Assembly: GCA_947173485.1 (NCBI GenBank)
Contig: CAMWFH010000004.1
Location: 1-49,766 of the forward strand
Length of the DNA stretch: 49,766 nucleotides
Reading direction: 5' to 3'
DNA from: an uncultured Clostridia bacterium
GTDB lineage: Bacteria > Bacillota > Clostridia > Oscillospirales > Oscillospiraceae
Below the pieces are notes generated by a model. It made no database searches. It saw nothing but the letters and a program-made list of their open reading frames with translations, and was not told the DNA's origin. Positions 14,910 to 22,826 of the stretch are shown here, piece by piece (the first letter of the stretch is position 1; each line of letters starts with the position of its first letter). The position numbers and the translations under genes are program-made.

Positions 14910-16091
14910 ATGACACTGACAGTGGAACAGAAAAACGAGATCGTCGCTTTGGCCAAGGACCTGATCGCCCAGCCCAGCCCCTCCGGCCAGGAGCAGGGCG
15001 CGGCGGCGGTCCTCCGGCAATACATGGAGACAGCTGGCTTCGACCGGGTGGAGACGGACGCCTACGGCAATGTCCTCGGCTGCCTCCGGGGAAGCTGCCC
15101 CGGCAGGCGGGTGCTTTTCGACGGCCACATCGACACGGTCCCCGTCCCCGATCCCGCCGCCTGGACCCACGATCCCTTTGCCCCGGAGGTGGTGGAGGGC
15201 CGGCTCTATGGCCGGGGGGCCAGCGATATGAAGGGGGCCGTGGCCGCCTTCACCGTGGCCGCCCGGGCCTTCGCCCAGGACCGGGACTTCCCTGGGGAGA
15301 TCTGGGTGGCCGGCGTGGTCCATGAGGAGTGCTTCGAGGGGGTGGCCGCCCGGAGCGTCAGCCAGATCGTCCAGCCGGACTATGTGGTCATCGGCGAGGC
15401 GACCCAGTGCGACTTGAAGATCGGCCAGCGGGGCCGGGCGGAGATCGTGGTGGAGACCTTCGGCACGCCGGCCCACTCCGCCAACCCGGAGAAGGGGGTC
15501 AACGCGGTCTACGCCATGTGCCGGGTGGCGGAGGCCATCCGGGGCCTGGAGGCGCCGGTCCACCCGGTGCTGGGCCGGGGCATCCTGGAGCTGACGGACA
15601 TCAAGTCCGACCCCTATCCGGGGGCCTCCGTGGTGCCCTTCCACTGCCGGGCCACCTATGACCGCCGCCTGCTGGTGGGGGAGACGCCGGAGAGCGTCCT
15701 GGCCCCCATCCAGGCCCTGCTGGACCGTCTGATGGCCCAGGACAGCTCCATCCGGGCCCAGGTGTCCTTCGCACGGGGGGAGGCCCCCTGCTACACCGGC
15801 GGGACCATCCAGGGGGAGCGGTTCTTCCCCGGCTGGCTCTTCGACGAGGGAGAGCCCTTCATCCAGGATATCCTGGCCCAGCTCCGGCAGGCCGGCCTGA
15901 CGCCGGCGGTGGCCCAGTACAGCTTCTGCACCAACGGCAGCCACTACGCCGGGGAGGCCGGCATCCCCACCGTGGGACTGGGGCCCTCCCTGGAGTCGCT
16001 GGCCCACACGGACGATGAGTATGTGGAGATAACGCAGCTGGAGCGGGCCGCCGAGAGCTACTGCGCCGTCATGGCCGCCCTTCTGAAGTGA
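14910..16091 (+). CDS. M20-family metallohydrolase, YgeY-like
   Basis: This 393-residue enzyme belongs to the ArgE/DapE/ACY1 metallopeptidase family. DGHIDTV supplies the first metal His and catalytic Asp; RLYGRGASDMKG holds the bridging Asp; HEEC is the Glu pair. The segment LKIGQRGRAEIVVETFGTPAHSANPEKG and the final LAHTDDEYV match the YgeY type, annotated as a hydrolase linked to selenium and purine catabolism loci. ATG 14910 follows GAGGAGAGG; the frame opens far upstream only because the preceding gene lies in another frame. Substrate is unknown. The nearby D-aminoacylase suggests use of N-acylated or carbamoylated amino acids. Confidence 0.85.
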   Translation: MTLTVEQKNEIVALAKDLIAQPSPSGQEQGAAAVLRQYMETAGFDRVETDAYGNVLGCLRGSCPGRRVLFDGHIDTVPVPDPAAWTHDPFAPEVVEGRLYGRGASDMKGAVAAFTVAARAFAQDRDFPGEIWVAGVVHEECFEGVAARSVSQIVQPDYVVIGEATQCDLKIGQRGRAEIVVETFGTPAHSANPEKGVNAVYAMCRVAEAIRGLEAPVHPVLGRGILELTDIKSDPYPGASVVPFHCRATYDRRLLVGETPESVLAPIQALLDRLMAQDSSIRAQVSFARGEAPCYTGGTIQGERFFPGWLFDEGEPFIQDILAQLRQAGLTPAVAQYSFCTNGSHYAGEAGIPTVGLGPSLESLAHTDDEYVEITQLERAAESYCAVMAALLK

Positions 16092-16108
16092 GCCGATTCG
16101 TCCCATAT

Positions 16109-16158
16109 AAAAGCACGAGCCCCGGCGGAGATCTCCGCCGGGGCTCCCATGCTTTTTT
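16109..16158. terminator. Bidirectional terminator between convergent genes
   Basis: A 14-bp perfect stem (16117-16130 with 16133-16146) is flanked by AAAAGCA and TGCTTTTTT. It overlaps the last codon of the HAD gene on the minus strand. Confidence 0.92.
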
Positions 16159-16948
16159 ACCGGTCCTCCGCCAGCAGCGCCTCCAGGGCATCCATCACGT
16201 TGGCGCAGCGGCGGGGGTAGCGCTCTCTCAGCACCGGGTCGGCCCCCTCCATCAGGTAGGCGGCGCCGGCCAGGTCCAGCATCGGCACATCGTTCCAGTT
16301 GTCGCCGAAGGCCATGGTGTCCGCCAGGTCCACCCCCAGGGCGGCGCAGAGGGCCCGGAGGCCCTTGCCCTTGTCCGACAGGGTGAAGTCCAGCCAGGCC
16401 CGGCCCGCCACTGCCATATGGTAGGCGTCTCCCCACCTGGGGCCCAGGGCCGCCGCCGGGGCCTCCAGCCCCTCGGTGCAGAAGAGGGAGACCTTCACGA
16501 TCTCCTCCCGGATATCCTCCGGCCGCTCCACCCGGACCATCCGGTTGCCCAGGGAGGCCCTCATGCCCTCCACCAGCTTTTCCGGGCAGCGGCAGACATA
16601 GCTGGTGTTCTCCCCGGAGATCAGCACATAGCACGCCGGCAGGTCCATGATGGCGTGGGAGAGCGCCAGGGCGTCGTCCCTGGGGAGGACGGTCTTGGCC
16701 AAGAGCGGCGCTCCCTCCTCCGGGCCGGCGCCGAACAGCACCGCGCCGTTCTCGCACACATAGCAGATCTCGTCCGCCACCGGGGCGAACAGCAGCCGGA
16801 GGGAGTGGTACTGCCGCCCGGAGGCCGGGCAGAAGAGGATCCCCCGCTCCCGCAGCCGGCGGATCTGGCCGAACAGCCGGGGGGAGAGGACCGTCTCCCC
16901 GTAGGGCAGCAGGGTCCCGTCGATATCGCTCACGATCAGTTTCGTCAT
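16157..16948 (-). CDS. HAD-IIB (Cof-type) phosphatase
   Basis: This 263-residue protein has HAD motif I SDIDGTLL at residues 7-14, motif II in PASGRQ, the motif III Lys in LSDKGKGL and motif IV GDNWNDVPML. The layout is that of Cof/YidA-like sugar-phosphate or pyridoxal-phosphate phosphatases with a type IIB cap. Substrate cannot be told. The start lies close to AGAAGGAG. It is transcribed from its own promoter at 17026-17053. Confidence 0.9.
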   Translation of the reverse strand: MTKLIVSDIDGTLLPYGETVLSPRLFGQIRRLRERGILFCPASGRQYHSLRLLFAPVADEICYVCENGAVLFGAGPEEGAPLLAKTVLPRDDALALSHAIMDLPACYVLISGENTSYVCRCPEKLVEGMRASLGNRMVRVERPEDIREEIVKVSLFCTEGLEAPAAALGPRWGDAYHMAVAGRAWLDFTLSDKGKGLRALCAALGVDLADTMAFGDNWNDVPMLDLAGAAYLMEGADPVLRERYPRRCANVMDALEALLAEDR

Positions 16949-17025
16949 AGGGCGGCTCCTTCTCTCTAAACTCTAAAACGATACAAAACGCCAAAAGGGC
17001 GGCGTCTATCCTACAGCCGCTGTCT

Positions 17026-17053
17026 ATTGTACCCATCGGGCGGGAAAAGTCAA
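17026..17053 (-). promoter_or_regulatory. Sigma-A promoter for the HAD phosphatase
   Basis: On the minus strand TTGACT (17048-17053), 16 bp, TACAAT (17026-17031). Confidence 0.7.
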
Positions 17054-17084
17054 GAGCGGCGTTCCCTGTCCCCTTTGCCGGCGC

Positions 17085-17113
17085 TTGCATTTTGGGAAAA
17101 GATATGGTACTCT
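17085..17113 (+). promoter_or_regulatory. Probable promoter for the 17164 operon
   Basis: TTGCAT (17085-17090), 17 bp, TACTCT (17108-17113). Confidence 0.55.
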
Positions 17114-17163
17114 GTACAGGTCAAAAAAAGCGGCCCTTGCCGTAAAGAAAGGAAGTCCTGTCT

Positions 17164-17745
17164 GTGAAAAAGACCGACCCCGTGTACCTGCTGACCTGGT
17201 ATGGCATCCCCCTGGCTGTCCTGGTGGTGCTGCTGGCCGTCTGCTTCTTTATCAGCGCCCAAGCCTTCTCCATCGCCTTCAGCGTGTCGATGATCGTGTA
17301 TATCGTCCTCTGCGTCATCGTCCTGCCCAACCGGTTCGCGAGCCGGCTGGAGAAAAACGCGCTGGAGATGGAAAGGACCTTCCCCCAGCAGGGCTTTACA
17401 TACCAGTACAAGTTCACCGCCCACGACGGCATCTTCTACATCGACACCAACGGGCGTCTGGGGGTGGTCTGGCGGAACAACCCCACCGCCCTCCAGTTCG
17501 CCGACCTGAGCCGGCTCAGCGAGGTGCGGGTCCACGATGGCCAGCAGTTCAACGGCACCGCCCTGGTCTCCTGCCGCTTCCGGCTGGACGGCAAAAAGTA
17601 TAAGATCGCCACCCTTCGGGTCTCCAACGGCCAGCTCCCCATGAAGGACCCCAAGGTGGCGGAGGCCATCGGGAAGGCCAACACCCTGTGCCAGCTGCTG
17701 CTGACCGCTCAGCAGAACGCCCGTTCTAAAGGAGGGAACATCTGA
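17164..17745 (+). CDS. Membrane protein with two N-terminal helices, unknown function
   Basis: This 193-residue protein starts at GTG 17164 after AAAGGAAG. Two adjacent membrane segments (about residues 9-30 and 34-54) are followed by a cytosolic beta-rich part (YQYKFTAHDGIFYIDTNGRLGVVW) that resembles a PH-like or YcxB-like fold, which is a guess. It shares a 1-bp TGATG overlap with the next gene and forms a three-gene operon with two zinc-ribbon proteins. Confidence 0.7.
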   Translation: MKKTDPVYLLTWYGIPLAVLVVLLAVCFFISAQAFSIAFSVSMIVYIVLCVIVLPNRFASRLEKNALEMERTFPQQGFTYQYKFTAHDGIFYIDTNGRLGVVWRNNPTALQFADLSRLSEVRVHDGQQFNGTALVSCRFRLDGKKYKIATLRVSNGQLPMKDPKVAEAIGKANTLCQLLLTAQQNARSKGGNI

Positions 17746-18266
17746 TGAAATGTCCTATGTGCGGAGAGAACGTGAAGCCCGAGGAGGGGCGCTGCCCGTC
17801 CTGCGGTATGGCCGTCCAGCAAGAGGGGCCCACGGTCCGGGAGGCCCCGGAGAGCCAGCCCTTTGGTCCGCCCCCGATCCCGCCCTTCGGCGGCTCCCAG
17901 GCCGGGCCCCGCTATGGTGGGCCGGAGTGCGGGAGCAAACAGGAGTTCTATAAGCGCTTCGCCTCCAAGCAGACCAAGTCCACCCTGACCGTTGCTGGGG
18001 TCATCCTGTACATCTGCGCCGCCATGAACCTGGTGGTGGGCTATATCCCTGACGCGGCGATCATCCTGGTCCTGGGGCTGGTCATCCACCTCCGGGGCAA
18101 CCGGCCCTGCGCCGTGATCATGCTGGTCTACAGCATCTTCAGCTGCATCGTCACCTCCCTGGCCCGGGGGACCCCCTCCGGCTGGCTGCTGATCATCGCC
18201 GGCATCTCTGCCGTCCAGGGCGCTTTCGCCCTGGAGAAGGAGTACCGGGCCTTCCGGGGGCAGTAG
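17745..18266 (+). CDS. Zinc-ribbon membrane protein
   Basis: This 173-residue protein starts with a zinc ribbon (CPMCGENV...CPSCGMAV, four Cys in two CxxC pairs), then a Pro/Gly-rich linker, then about four membrane segments (near residues 80-160). Such proteins are common in Clostridia with no fixed role. Its start overlaps the upstream stop by one base. The gene 5 bp downstream encodes a similar arrangement, so the two are likely old tandem duplicates. Confidence 0.8.
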   Translation: MKCPMCGENVKPEEGRCPSCGMAVQQEGPTVREAPESQPFGPPPIPPFGGSQAGPRYGGPECGSKQEFYKRFASKQTKSTLTVAGVILYICAAMNLVVGYIPDAAIILVLGLVIHLRGNRPCAVIMLVYSIFSCIVTSLARGTPSGWLLIIAGISAVQGAFALEKEYRAFRGQ

Positions 18267-18271
18267 ACGCG

Positions 18272-18799
18272 ATGAAATGTCTCTTCTGTGAGGAGCGGGT
18301 CCGCGCCGGCGAGGCGCGCTGCCCCTCCTGCGGCATGGCCCTGCCCCGGCGGGAGCCGGAGGGGCCTCCCCGCTCCTTCGAGCAGCTCCGGCAGCTGTCC
18401 AAACGGGCGTTCTGGAAAGACTTCGCCCCGGAGCGGCTCCACCAGGATGTGGAGGGCTCTCTGCTCGCATCGCCCATCCTGGCCCTCGGCATCCCGGCCG
18501 CCGGCCTCACCGGGCACCAGGCCATCCCGCCCCTGGTGTTCCTGGCCCTGGCGGCGGCCGCCGCCCTCTTCGGCCTGGGGACCTGGCGCTGGATGAGCCG
18601 GGCCTGCGCCGCCGGCACGGCCCTGTGTACCGTGGGCTTTTTCTTGCTCTGCCAGTTCTGGGGCGGCGGCGTTCTCCGGCGGGAGTGGACCCTCCTGATC
18701 CCCGGCCTGTATCCCCTGGTGGCCCAGGGGGAGCTGCACACAGCCTACTGCCGGTTCCAGCGGGAGCTGGCCCGGCGGCAACAAAAAGACCGGACCTAG
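18272..18799 (+). CDS. Zinc-ribbon membrane protein, second copy
   Basis: This 175-residue protein has the same plan: zinc ribbon (CLFCEERV...CPSCGMAL), a short linker and about four membrane segments in the C-terminal half. MKC and CPSCGMA are shared with the upstream gene, while the membrane parts differ. Spacing of 5 bp suggests translational coupling. Function unknown. Confidence 0.78.
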   Translation: MKCLFCEERVRAGEARCPSCGMALPRREPEGPPRSFEQLRQLSKRAFWKDFAPERLHQDVEGSLLASPILALGIPAAGLTGHQAIPPLVFLALAAAAALFGLGTWRWMSRACAAGTALCTVGFFLLCQFWGGGVLRREWTLLIPGLYPLVAQGELHTAYCRFQRELARRQQKDRT

Positions 18800-18859
18800 C
18801 GGTCTGTTTTGCACGAGAAGATCTTATATATTTTTATGTATAATAAGGAGATGTCCGCC

Positions 18860-19858
18860 TTGAAAAAGCTTTGCAGTCTGTTCGTATGTCTGGCCCTCTG
18901 CCTGTCCCTGTGCGCCTGCGAGAAGGGAACGAAGCAGGAGAAGGCCGGCAGCGAGGAGGAGGCCCTTGGCCACTTCCTGGAGGACCTGCGGTCCGGTGAC
19001 TACGCCATGGCCCAGACCTACCTATACCCCGAGAACCGGCTGGGCTGGGTCCTGAAGGCCGCCGGCGGCGAGGAGAGCGTGCCGGAGCTGGACGAGGTCT
19101 ACCGGGCCGTGGCCGCGGGGTGGAAGGACCTGACCTGCTCGGTGTCCGTGGACAACGAGACCAGCCAGTTCGTGAGCTTCTACGATGTGACCGGCCAGAC
19201 CCGGGACTATGACGCCGCCCTCCGGGCCGGCATGGCCGCCGCGCTCCAGGAGCAGGCGGAGACCGGCGGTGCCGCCTTCAGCGACCTGGCCGGCTGGATG
19301 AAGGCGGCGGTGGAGAGCGCGGAGATGGGAGAGACGGACGAAGCCCAGCCCTCCGTGGTGAAGAACTCCTCCGGCTATTCCATCGATCACCGGGGCTACC
19401 CGGACGTGCATTTCCTGAACCTGATCACCGGCGGGTTCTATGAGTACATCGATATGTCCATGACCACCTGCACCATGAAGCAGAGCGGCGTGAGCTACAC
19501 CTACTACCTGGCCGCCATGGGCGATGAGGTGGTGGGCTACCTCCAGGAGGTCGTGGAGACCTACGACCCGGCGGACCTGACCGAGGAGAACGTGACCGCC
19601 TACCAGGCCGCCTGCGCCGCCTATGCCGAGGGGATGGAGGGCGTCTACATGGGCGCCCACGTCCAGGACGGTGACCGCCTGGTCACCTCCACCGCCATCG
19701 ACTTCAACACCGCCAGCCAGACCGCCATGATCAATGCCGGCATCGTCAGCGGCCGCTACTCCGGCAACACCACCAGCAACTACCTGAGCCTCAGCGCCAC
19801 CATCAAGGGCTTCGAGAGCGAGGGCATGACCTGCGTCACCACGCCCACCTTCCCCTGA
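18860..19858 (+). CDS. Secreted lipoprotein of unknown function
   Basis: This 332-residue protein has a lipoprotein signal peptide: KK, a hydrophobic core and lipobox LCAC at about residues 17-20. The frame opens at 18809, but TTG 18860 is preferred because AAGGAG at 18845-18850 lies 9 nt before it; the ATG at 18851 touches that ribosome site. The first part (EEALGHFLEDLRSGDYAMAQTYL) resembles the start of DUF4878/DUF5105-like lipoprotein domains, which is only a resemblance. The rest is acidic and not recognised. Confidence 0.78.
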   Translation: MKKLCSLFVCLALCLSLCACEKGTKQEKAGSEEEALGHFLEDLRSGDYAMAQTYLYPENRLGWVLKAAGGEESVPELDEVYRAVAAGWKDLTCSVSVDNETSQFVSFYDVTGQTRDYDAALRAGMAAALQEQAETGGAAFSDLAGWMKAAVESAEMGETDEAQPSVVKNSSGYSIDHRGYPDVHFLNLITGGFYEYIDMSMTTCTMKQSGVSYTYYLAAMGDEVVGYLQEVVETYDPADLTEENVTAYQAACAAYAEGMEGVYMGAHVQDGDRLVTSTAIDFNTASQTAMINAGIVSGRYSGNTTSNYLSLSATIKGFESEGMTCVTTPTFP

Positions 19859-19936
19859 CCATCTGTAAGATCTTGTCAGCTCTGTATAGGAGCGGCTTTG
19901 TAACCAAATTGTAATGATCCTGTGGCTGTTTTGCTC

Positions 19937-19965
19937 TTGCCTATTTCGGGGGAACCTGTTACAAT
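19937..19965 (+). promoter_or_regulatory. Sigma-A promoter for the polysaccharide deacetylase
   Basis: TTGCCT (19937-19942), 17 bp, TACAAT (19960-19965). Confidence 0.7.
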
Positions 19966-20001
19966 GGCAGTCTGACAGCTTTCGACAAGGAGTGGTGACG
20001 A

Positions 20002-21033
20002 ATGCAAGGGACCCATGAGGCCCACACAGGGTACACAGGCCGCCATCTGTCCGTTTGGATCGGCGTGGCGGCAGCTCTGGCAGTGGCGGCGGCGATCTTT
20101 TTCGGCGTATGCCTGGCGGCGGCCCAGCTGGAGCAGCAGCAGCTGAAAGCGGAGCTGGCCCAGCTCCAGACCGCCCTGGACGAGGCGGAGGCCCAGGCCG
20201 CGGCCCTCCAGGAGCAGCTGGCAGCGGAGACGGAGGTCAACACCGATCTCCAGACCCAGCTGGAGACAGCCCTCCGGGAGGCCCAGGAGGCCCGGGACGC
20301 GTTGCAGCAACGGCTGGAGAAGGAGGCGGAGGCCCGGCGGACCACCGCCTCCGCCTACAGCGATCTCTACCCGGACCTTTACGCCGAGCCGGCGGACCTC
20401 CAGTCCAGGGCCCCGGAAAACACGGTCTACCTCACCTTCGACGACGGCCCCTCCGCCCGGACGGCGGAGCTGCTGGACATCTTGAAGGAGAACGATATCA
20501 AGGCCACCTTCTTCGTCACCGGCAAGACCAACCAGGAAGCCCAGGACCTGATGCGCCGCATCGTGGAGGAGGGCCATACCATCGCCGTCCATACCTACAC
20601 CCACAAGTATAAGACCATCTACGCCTCCGTCCAGGCCTACCTGGACGACTTCTATCAGATCTACACCCTGGTCCACGAGGTCACCGGGGTCTACCCCCAG
20701 ATCTTCCGGTTCCCCGGCGGCAGCAACACGGGTTTCAACAAGTCCATCCGTTCGGAGCTGATCGCCGAGATGACCCGCCGGGGCTTCGTCTACTACGACT
20801 GGAACGCCCTCAACGGCGATGCCGAGGGCAAGCCCTACACCGAGGACGAGATGGTGGACTACGCCTGCAAGGGCCTGGGCATCAGCCATGTGATCATGCT
20901 GATGCACGACGCCGCCGACAAGGTCAAGACCGTGGCCTGCCTTCCCCGGATCATCGAGGCCTACCGGGACGCGGGCTACGCCTTCGCCCCGCTGACGCCA
21001 GAGATCAAGTCCTACCGCTTCGTCAAGGGATGA
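20002..21033 (+). CDS. Membrane-anchored polysaccharide deacetylase (NodB domain)
   Basis: This 343-residue protein acts outside the cell. A membrane anchor (about residues 16-36) is followed by a coiled coil rich in Gln, Glu and Ala (37-115), then a NodB deacetylase domain from about residue 138: TFDDGPS (metal Asp pair), HTYTH (metal His pair), FRFPGGSN and MLMHDA. Members remove acetyl groups from peptidoglycan or chitin-like glycans. The start has AAGGAG 9 nt upstream and its own promoter. The coiled coil may place the enzyme within the wall. Confidence 0.92.
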   Translation: MQGTHEAHTGYTGRHLSVWIGVAAALAVAAAIFFGVCLAAAQLEQQQLKAELAQLQTALDEAEAQAAALQEQLAAETEVNTDLQTQLETALREAQEARDALQQRLEKEAEARRTTASAYSDLYPDLYAEPADLQSRAPENTVYLTFDDGPSARTAELLDILKENDIKATFFVTGKTNQEAQDLMRRIVEEGHTIAVHTYTHKYKTIYASVQAYLDDFYQIYTLVHEVTGVYPQIFRFPGGSNTGFNKSIRSELIAEMTRRGFVYYDWNALNGDAEGKPYTEDEMVDYACKGLGISHVIMLMHDAADKVKTVACLPRIIEAYRDAGYAFAPLTPEIKSYRFVKG

Positions 21034-21040
21034 TCCCACC

Positions 21041-21077
21041 GTCCCCCGCCCGCCTCACCGCGGACGGGGGGCTTTTT
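21041..21077 (+). terminator. Probable terminator after the deacetylase
   Basis: CCCCCG and CGGGGG form a stem around a 16-nt loop, followed by GCTTTTT. Confidence 0.65.
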
Positions 21078-21110
21078 CTATCTTCTGCCAAGATCTCCAA
21101 CTATTGTGCC

Positions 21111-21140
21111 TTGCCTCCCCTCCCACTCTTCGGCTATACT
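21111..21140 (+). promoter_or_regulatory. Probable promoter for the SleB-type hydrolase
   Basis: TTGCCT (21111-21116), 18 bp, TATACT (21135-21140). Confidence 0.6.
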
Positions 21141-21179
21141 GGCAGGGCAAGGAAACGCAACACGTTCAAGGAGGTCTTT

Positions 21180-21971
21180 ATGCGCAAAACATGGTTCTTT
21201 CCCCTGGTCTTTCTGGTGCTGGCGGCCGCTCTGTCCGTTGGCACGGCCCGTGCGGCGGCGGTCGATGTAGAGGTGGACGGCGAGGTCCTGCCCGGCGGTG
21301 AGACGGTGGATGGCGTCACCTATGTGCCCCTCCGGGGGTTGCTGGAGCGGCTGGGGGACTGGGAGCTGTCCTGGGACGGGGAGAACGAGACGGCGGAGGC
21401 GTCATCGGAGCTGATGACCCTGACCTTCCCCCTGGGGGAGCCCTGGCTGCTGATCGACGGCCTGGCCGTGGACAGCCCGCCGGCCTACCTCCGGGAGGGG
21501 CGGACCTATGTGCCCCTGCGGTCGGTGGCCCGGCTCTGCGGGGCCCATGTCCGCTGGCAGGGGCGGCAGTCGCCGGTGGAGGTGACCAGCGGATACGCCG
21601 AGTGCCGGGAGGAGGACCTCTTCTGGCTCAGCCGCATCATCAGCGCGGAGAGCCAGGGGGAGAGCTACCTGGGACAGCTGGCCGTGGGGGCCGTGGTGCT
21701 GAACCGGGTGGAGAGCGGGGACTACCCGGATACCATCTATGATGTGGTGTTCGAGTACAATTATGCCTATCAATTCGAGCCAGTGGCCAACGGGGCCATC
21801 CACTGGGAGCCTACGGAGAAGAGCGTCCTGGCGGCCAAGGCCTGTCTCAACGGGGCCAGGGTGCTGAAGGACAGCCTGTACTTCTTCGCCCCCGCCCTCT
21901 CCGAGGGCGCCTGGATCACCGCCAACCGGACCTACGCCGCTACCATCGGCTGCCATCGGTTCTATGTGTAG
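21180..21971 (+). CDS. Cell-wall hydrolase, SleB/CwlJ type, with copper-amine-oxidase-N domain
   Basis: This 263-residue exported protein has a signal peptide (about 1-25, ending GTARAAA), a copper amine oxidase N-like domain (VDGEVLPGGETVDGVTYVPLRGLLE, TYVPLRSVARLCGA), and a C-terminal SleB-type hydrolase: LSRIISAESQGE (catalytic Glu), GQLAVGAVVLNRV and FFAPAL. SleB-type enzymes cut peptidoglycan during germination or growth. ATG 21180 follows AAGGAGG. It is the last gene before the second AP2 module and may provide read-through transcription into it. Confidence 0.9.
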   Translation: MRKTWFFPLVFLVLAAALSVGTARAAAVDVEVDGEVLPGGETVDGVTYVPLRGLLERLGDWELSWDGENETAEASSELMTLTFPLGEPWLLIDGLAVDSPPAYLREGRTYVPLRSVARLCGAHVRWQGRQSPVEVTSGYAECREEDLFWLSRIISAESQGESYLGQLAVGAVVLNRVESGDYPDTIYDVVFEYNYAYQFEPVANGAIHWEPTEKSVLAAKACLNGARVLKDSLYFFAPALSEGAWITANRTYAATIGCHRFYV

Positions 21972-22012
21972 GACCGTGTAAAAAAAAGTGCAAAAATGTC
22001 GGGGACCATCCT

Positions 22013-22034
22013 GCAAGAAAGTAGGCTTTCTTGC
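22013..22034 (+). other. Hairpin between the hydrolase and the AP2 gene
   Basis: GCAAGAAAG-tagg-CTTTCTTGC is a perfect 9-bp stem. No T-run follows, so it is not a standard terminator; it could be an RNA processing or stability element. Confidence 0.45.
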
Positions 22035-22067
22035 TGGCCCAGAGAAGGGAAAGGAGGCGGCGGGCGT

Positions 22068-22526
22068 ATGGGCCACTCTACAAAAAAGCTGGACCTGACC
22101 GGACAGCGGTTCGGAAAGCTGACGGTCTTAGCGCCGGCGGAGAACATCGGGCGGCGGACGGCCTGGCTGTGCCGGTGCGACTGCGGCCGGGAGACAGTGG
22201 TCAAGACCTGCCACCTGCGGGACCGGCACACCACCAGCTGCGGCTGCTCCGGGGGACCGGGCATCCAGGACCGGCTGAACTTCGTGGACGGCACCTGTGT
22301 GGAGATGCTCCGGGCCAAGACCGTCCGGCGGAACAACACCAGCGGCGTCCCTGGGGTGGACTGGCGCTCCAGCAAGCAGACCTGGCGGGCGTCCATCTGC
22401 TTCAAGGGGAAGCGGTACTACCTGGGCAGCTACGCCCGGTTCGAGGACGCGGTGAAGGCCCGGAAGCAGGCCGAGGAAGAACTGCACGACAACTTTTTGC
22501 GTGAATTTGCCGGGACTGCCTCCTGA
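22068..22526 (+). CDS. AP2-domain DNA-binding protein (module copy 2)
   Basis: This 152-residue paralogue of the gene at 892 has DLTGQRFGKLTVL, the Cys-rich CRCDCG and TSCGC, then the AP2-like domain (NNTSGVPGVDW, WRASICFKGKRYYLG, FEDAVKARKQAEEE). ATG 22068 follows AAAGGAGG. No nuclease motif is present. No clear promoter lies in the 96 bp upstream, so it is read from the hydrolase promoter or from one I cannot see. It precedes a two-aptamer GEMM-I leader and a surface-protein gene, in the same order as copy 1. Confidence 0.85.
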   Translation: MGHSTKKLDLTGQRFGKLTVLAPAENIGRRTAWLCRCDCGRETVVKTCHLRDRHTTSCGCSGGPGIQDRLNFVDGTCVEMLRAKTVRRNNTSGVPGVDWRSSKQTWRASICFKGKRYYLGSYARFEDAVKARKQAEEELHDNFLREFAGTAS

Positions 22527-22570
22527 CGGCTCCGGCTCATTCAAGACCAGACAGGAAGGAGGGAGGTTGG

Positions 22571-22693
22571 ATGAGAGCCGGGGTGCCGCCCTGGCGTCCG
22601 TCTGCCGCTGGGAGCGCTGACGGCGGCAGGGGCGTGAAGGGCGCTATGGGCAAACCACGGGAAACCGTGGGACTGCAAAGCTATGGGAACTAA
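22571..22693 (+). CDS. Possible 40-residue leader peptide running into the first aptamer
   Basis: GAAGGAGGGAGG precedes ATG 22571 and a 40-codon frame (start MRAGVPPWRPSAAGS) that ends at TAA 22691, inside the first GEMM-I aptamer. If translated, ribosomes would pass through the ligand pocket. There is no domain. The frame may be chance; support is the ribosome site and the similar arrangement at 860. Confidence 0.3.
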   Translation: MRAGVPPWRPSAAGSADGGRGVKGAMGKPRETVGLQSYGN

Positions 22694-22740
22694 GGTATCG
22701 TTTCCACATCACACGATGCTATGTTAGCCCGGCTGCTGGA
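22641..22740 (+). ncRNA. Cyclic-di-GMP-I (GEMM-I) riboswitch aptamer, first of two
   Basis: GGGCAAACC (22648-22656), a stem capped by GAAA (22661-22664), GGGACTGCAAAGC, GGGAACTAAGG and GCTATGTTAGCCCGG follow the GEMM-I consensus in order. The GAAA loop and the CTAAG/TATG receptor are both present. The G20 equivalent is G, as expected for c-di-GMP. Confidence 0.92.
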
Positions 22741-22826
22741 CAACTTAGTAAACCATCTGAAAGGATGGGGCACAAAGCCAGGGGCCTACGGCGCCGCACT
22801 GGCGCTATGGCAGCCCAGCCGCCGGA
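22741..22826 (+). ncRNA. Cyclic-di-GMP-I (GEMM-I) riboswitch aptamer, second of two
   Basis: AGTAAACC, a stem capped by GAAA, GGGGCACAAAGCC, GGGGCCTACGG and GCGCTATGGCAGCCCAGCC follow GEMM-I order. It begins directly after the first aptamer with almost no linker. The usual GCAAACC is GTAAACC, and the G20 equivalent is A, as in the last aptamer of the first array. Confidence 0.88.

Noticed and set aside
14448..17090. 880-codon open frame on the minus strand
   Set aside because: It runs antisense to the YgeY-like gene and out of frame with the HAD gene; composition is Gly/Arg/His-rich as expected of a GC-rich shadow frame, and there is no domain.
22013..22034. Terminator before AP2 copy 2
   Set aside because: The hairpin is perfect but no U-run follows.
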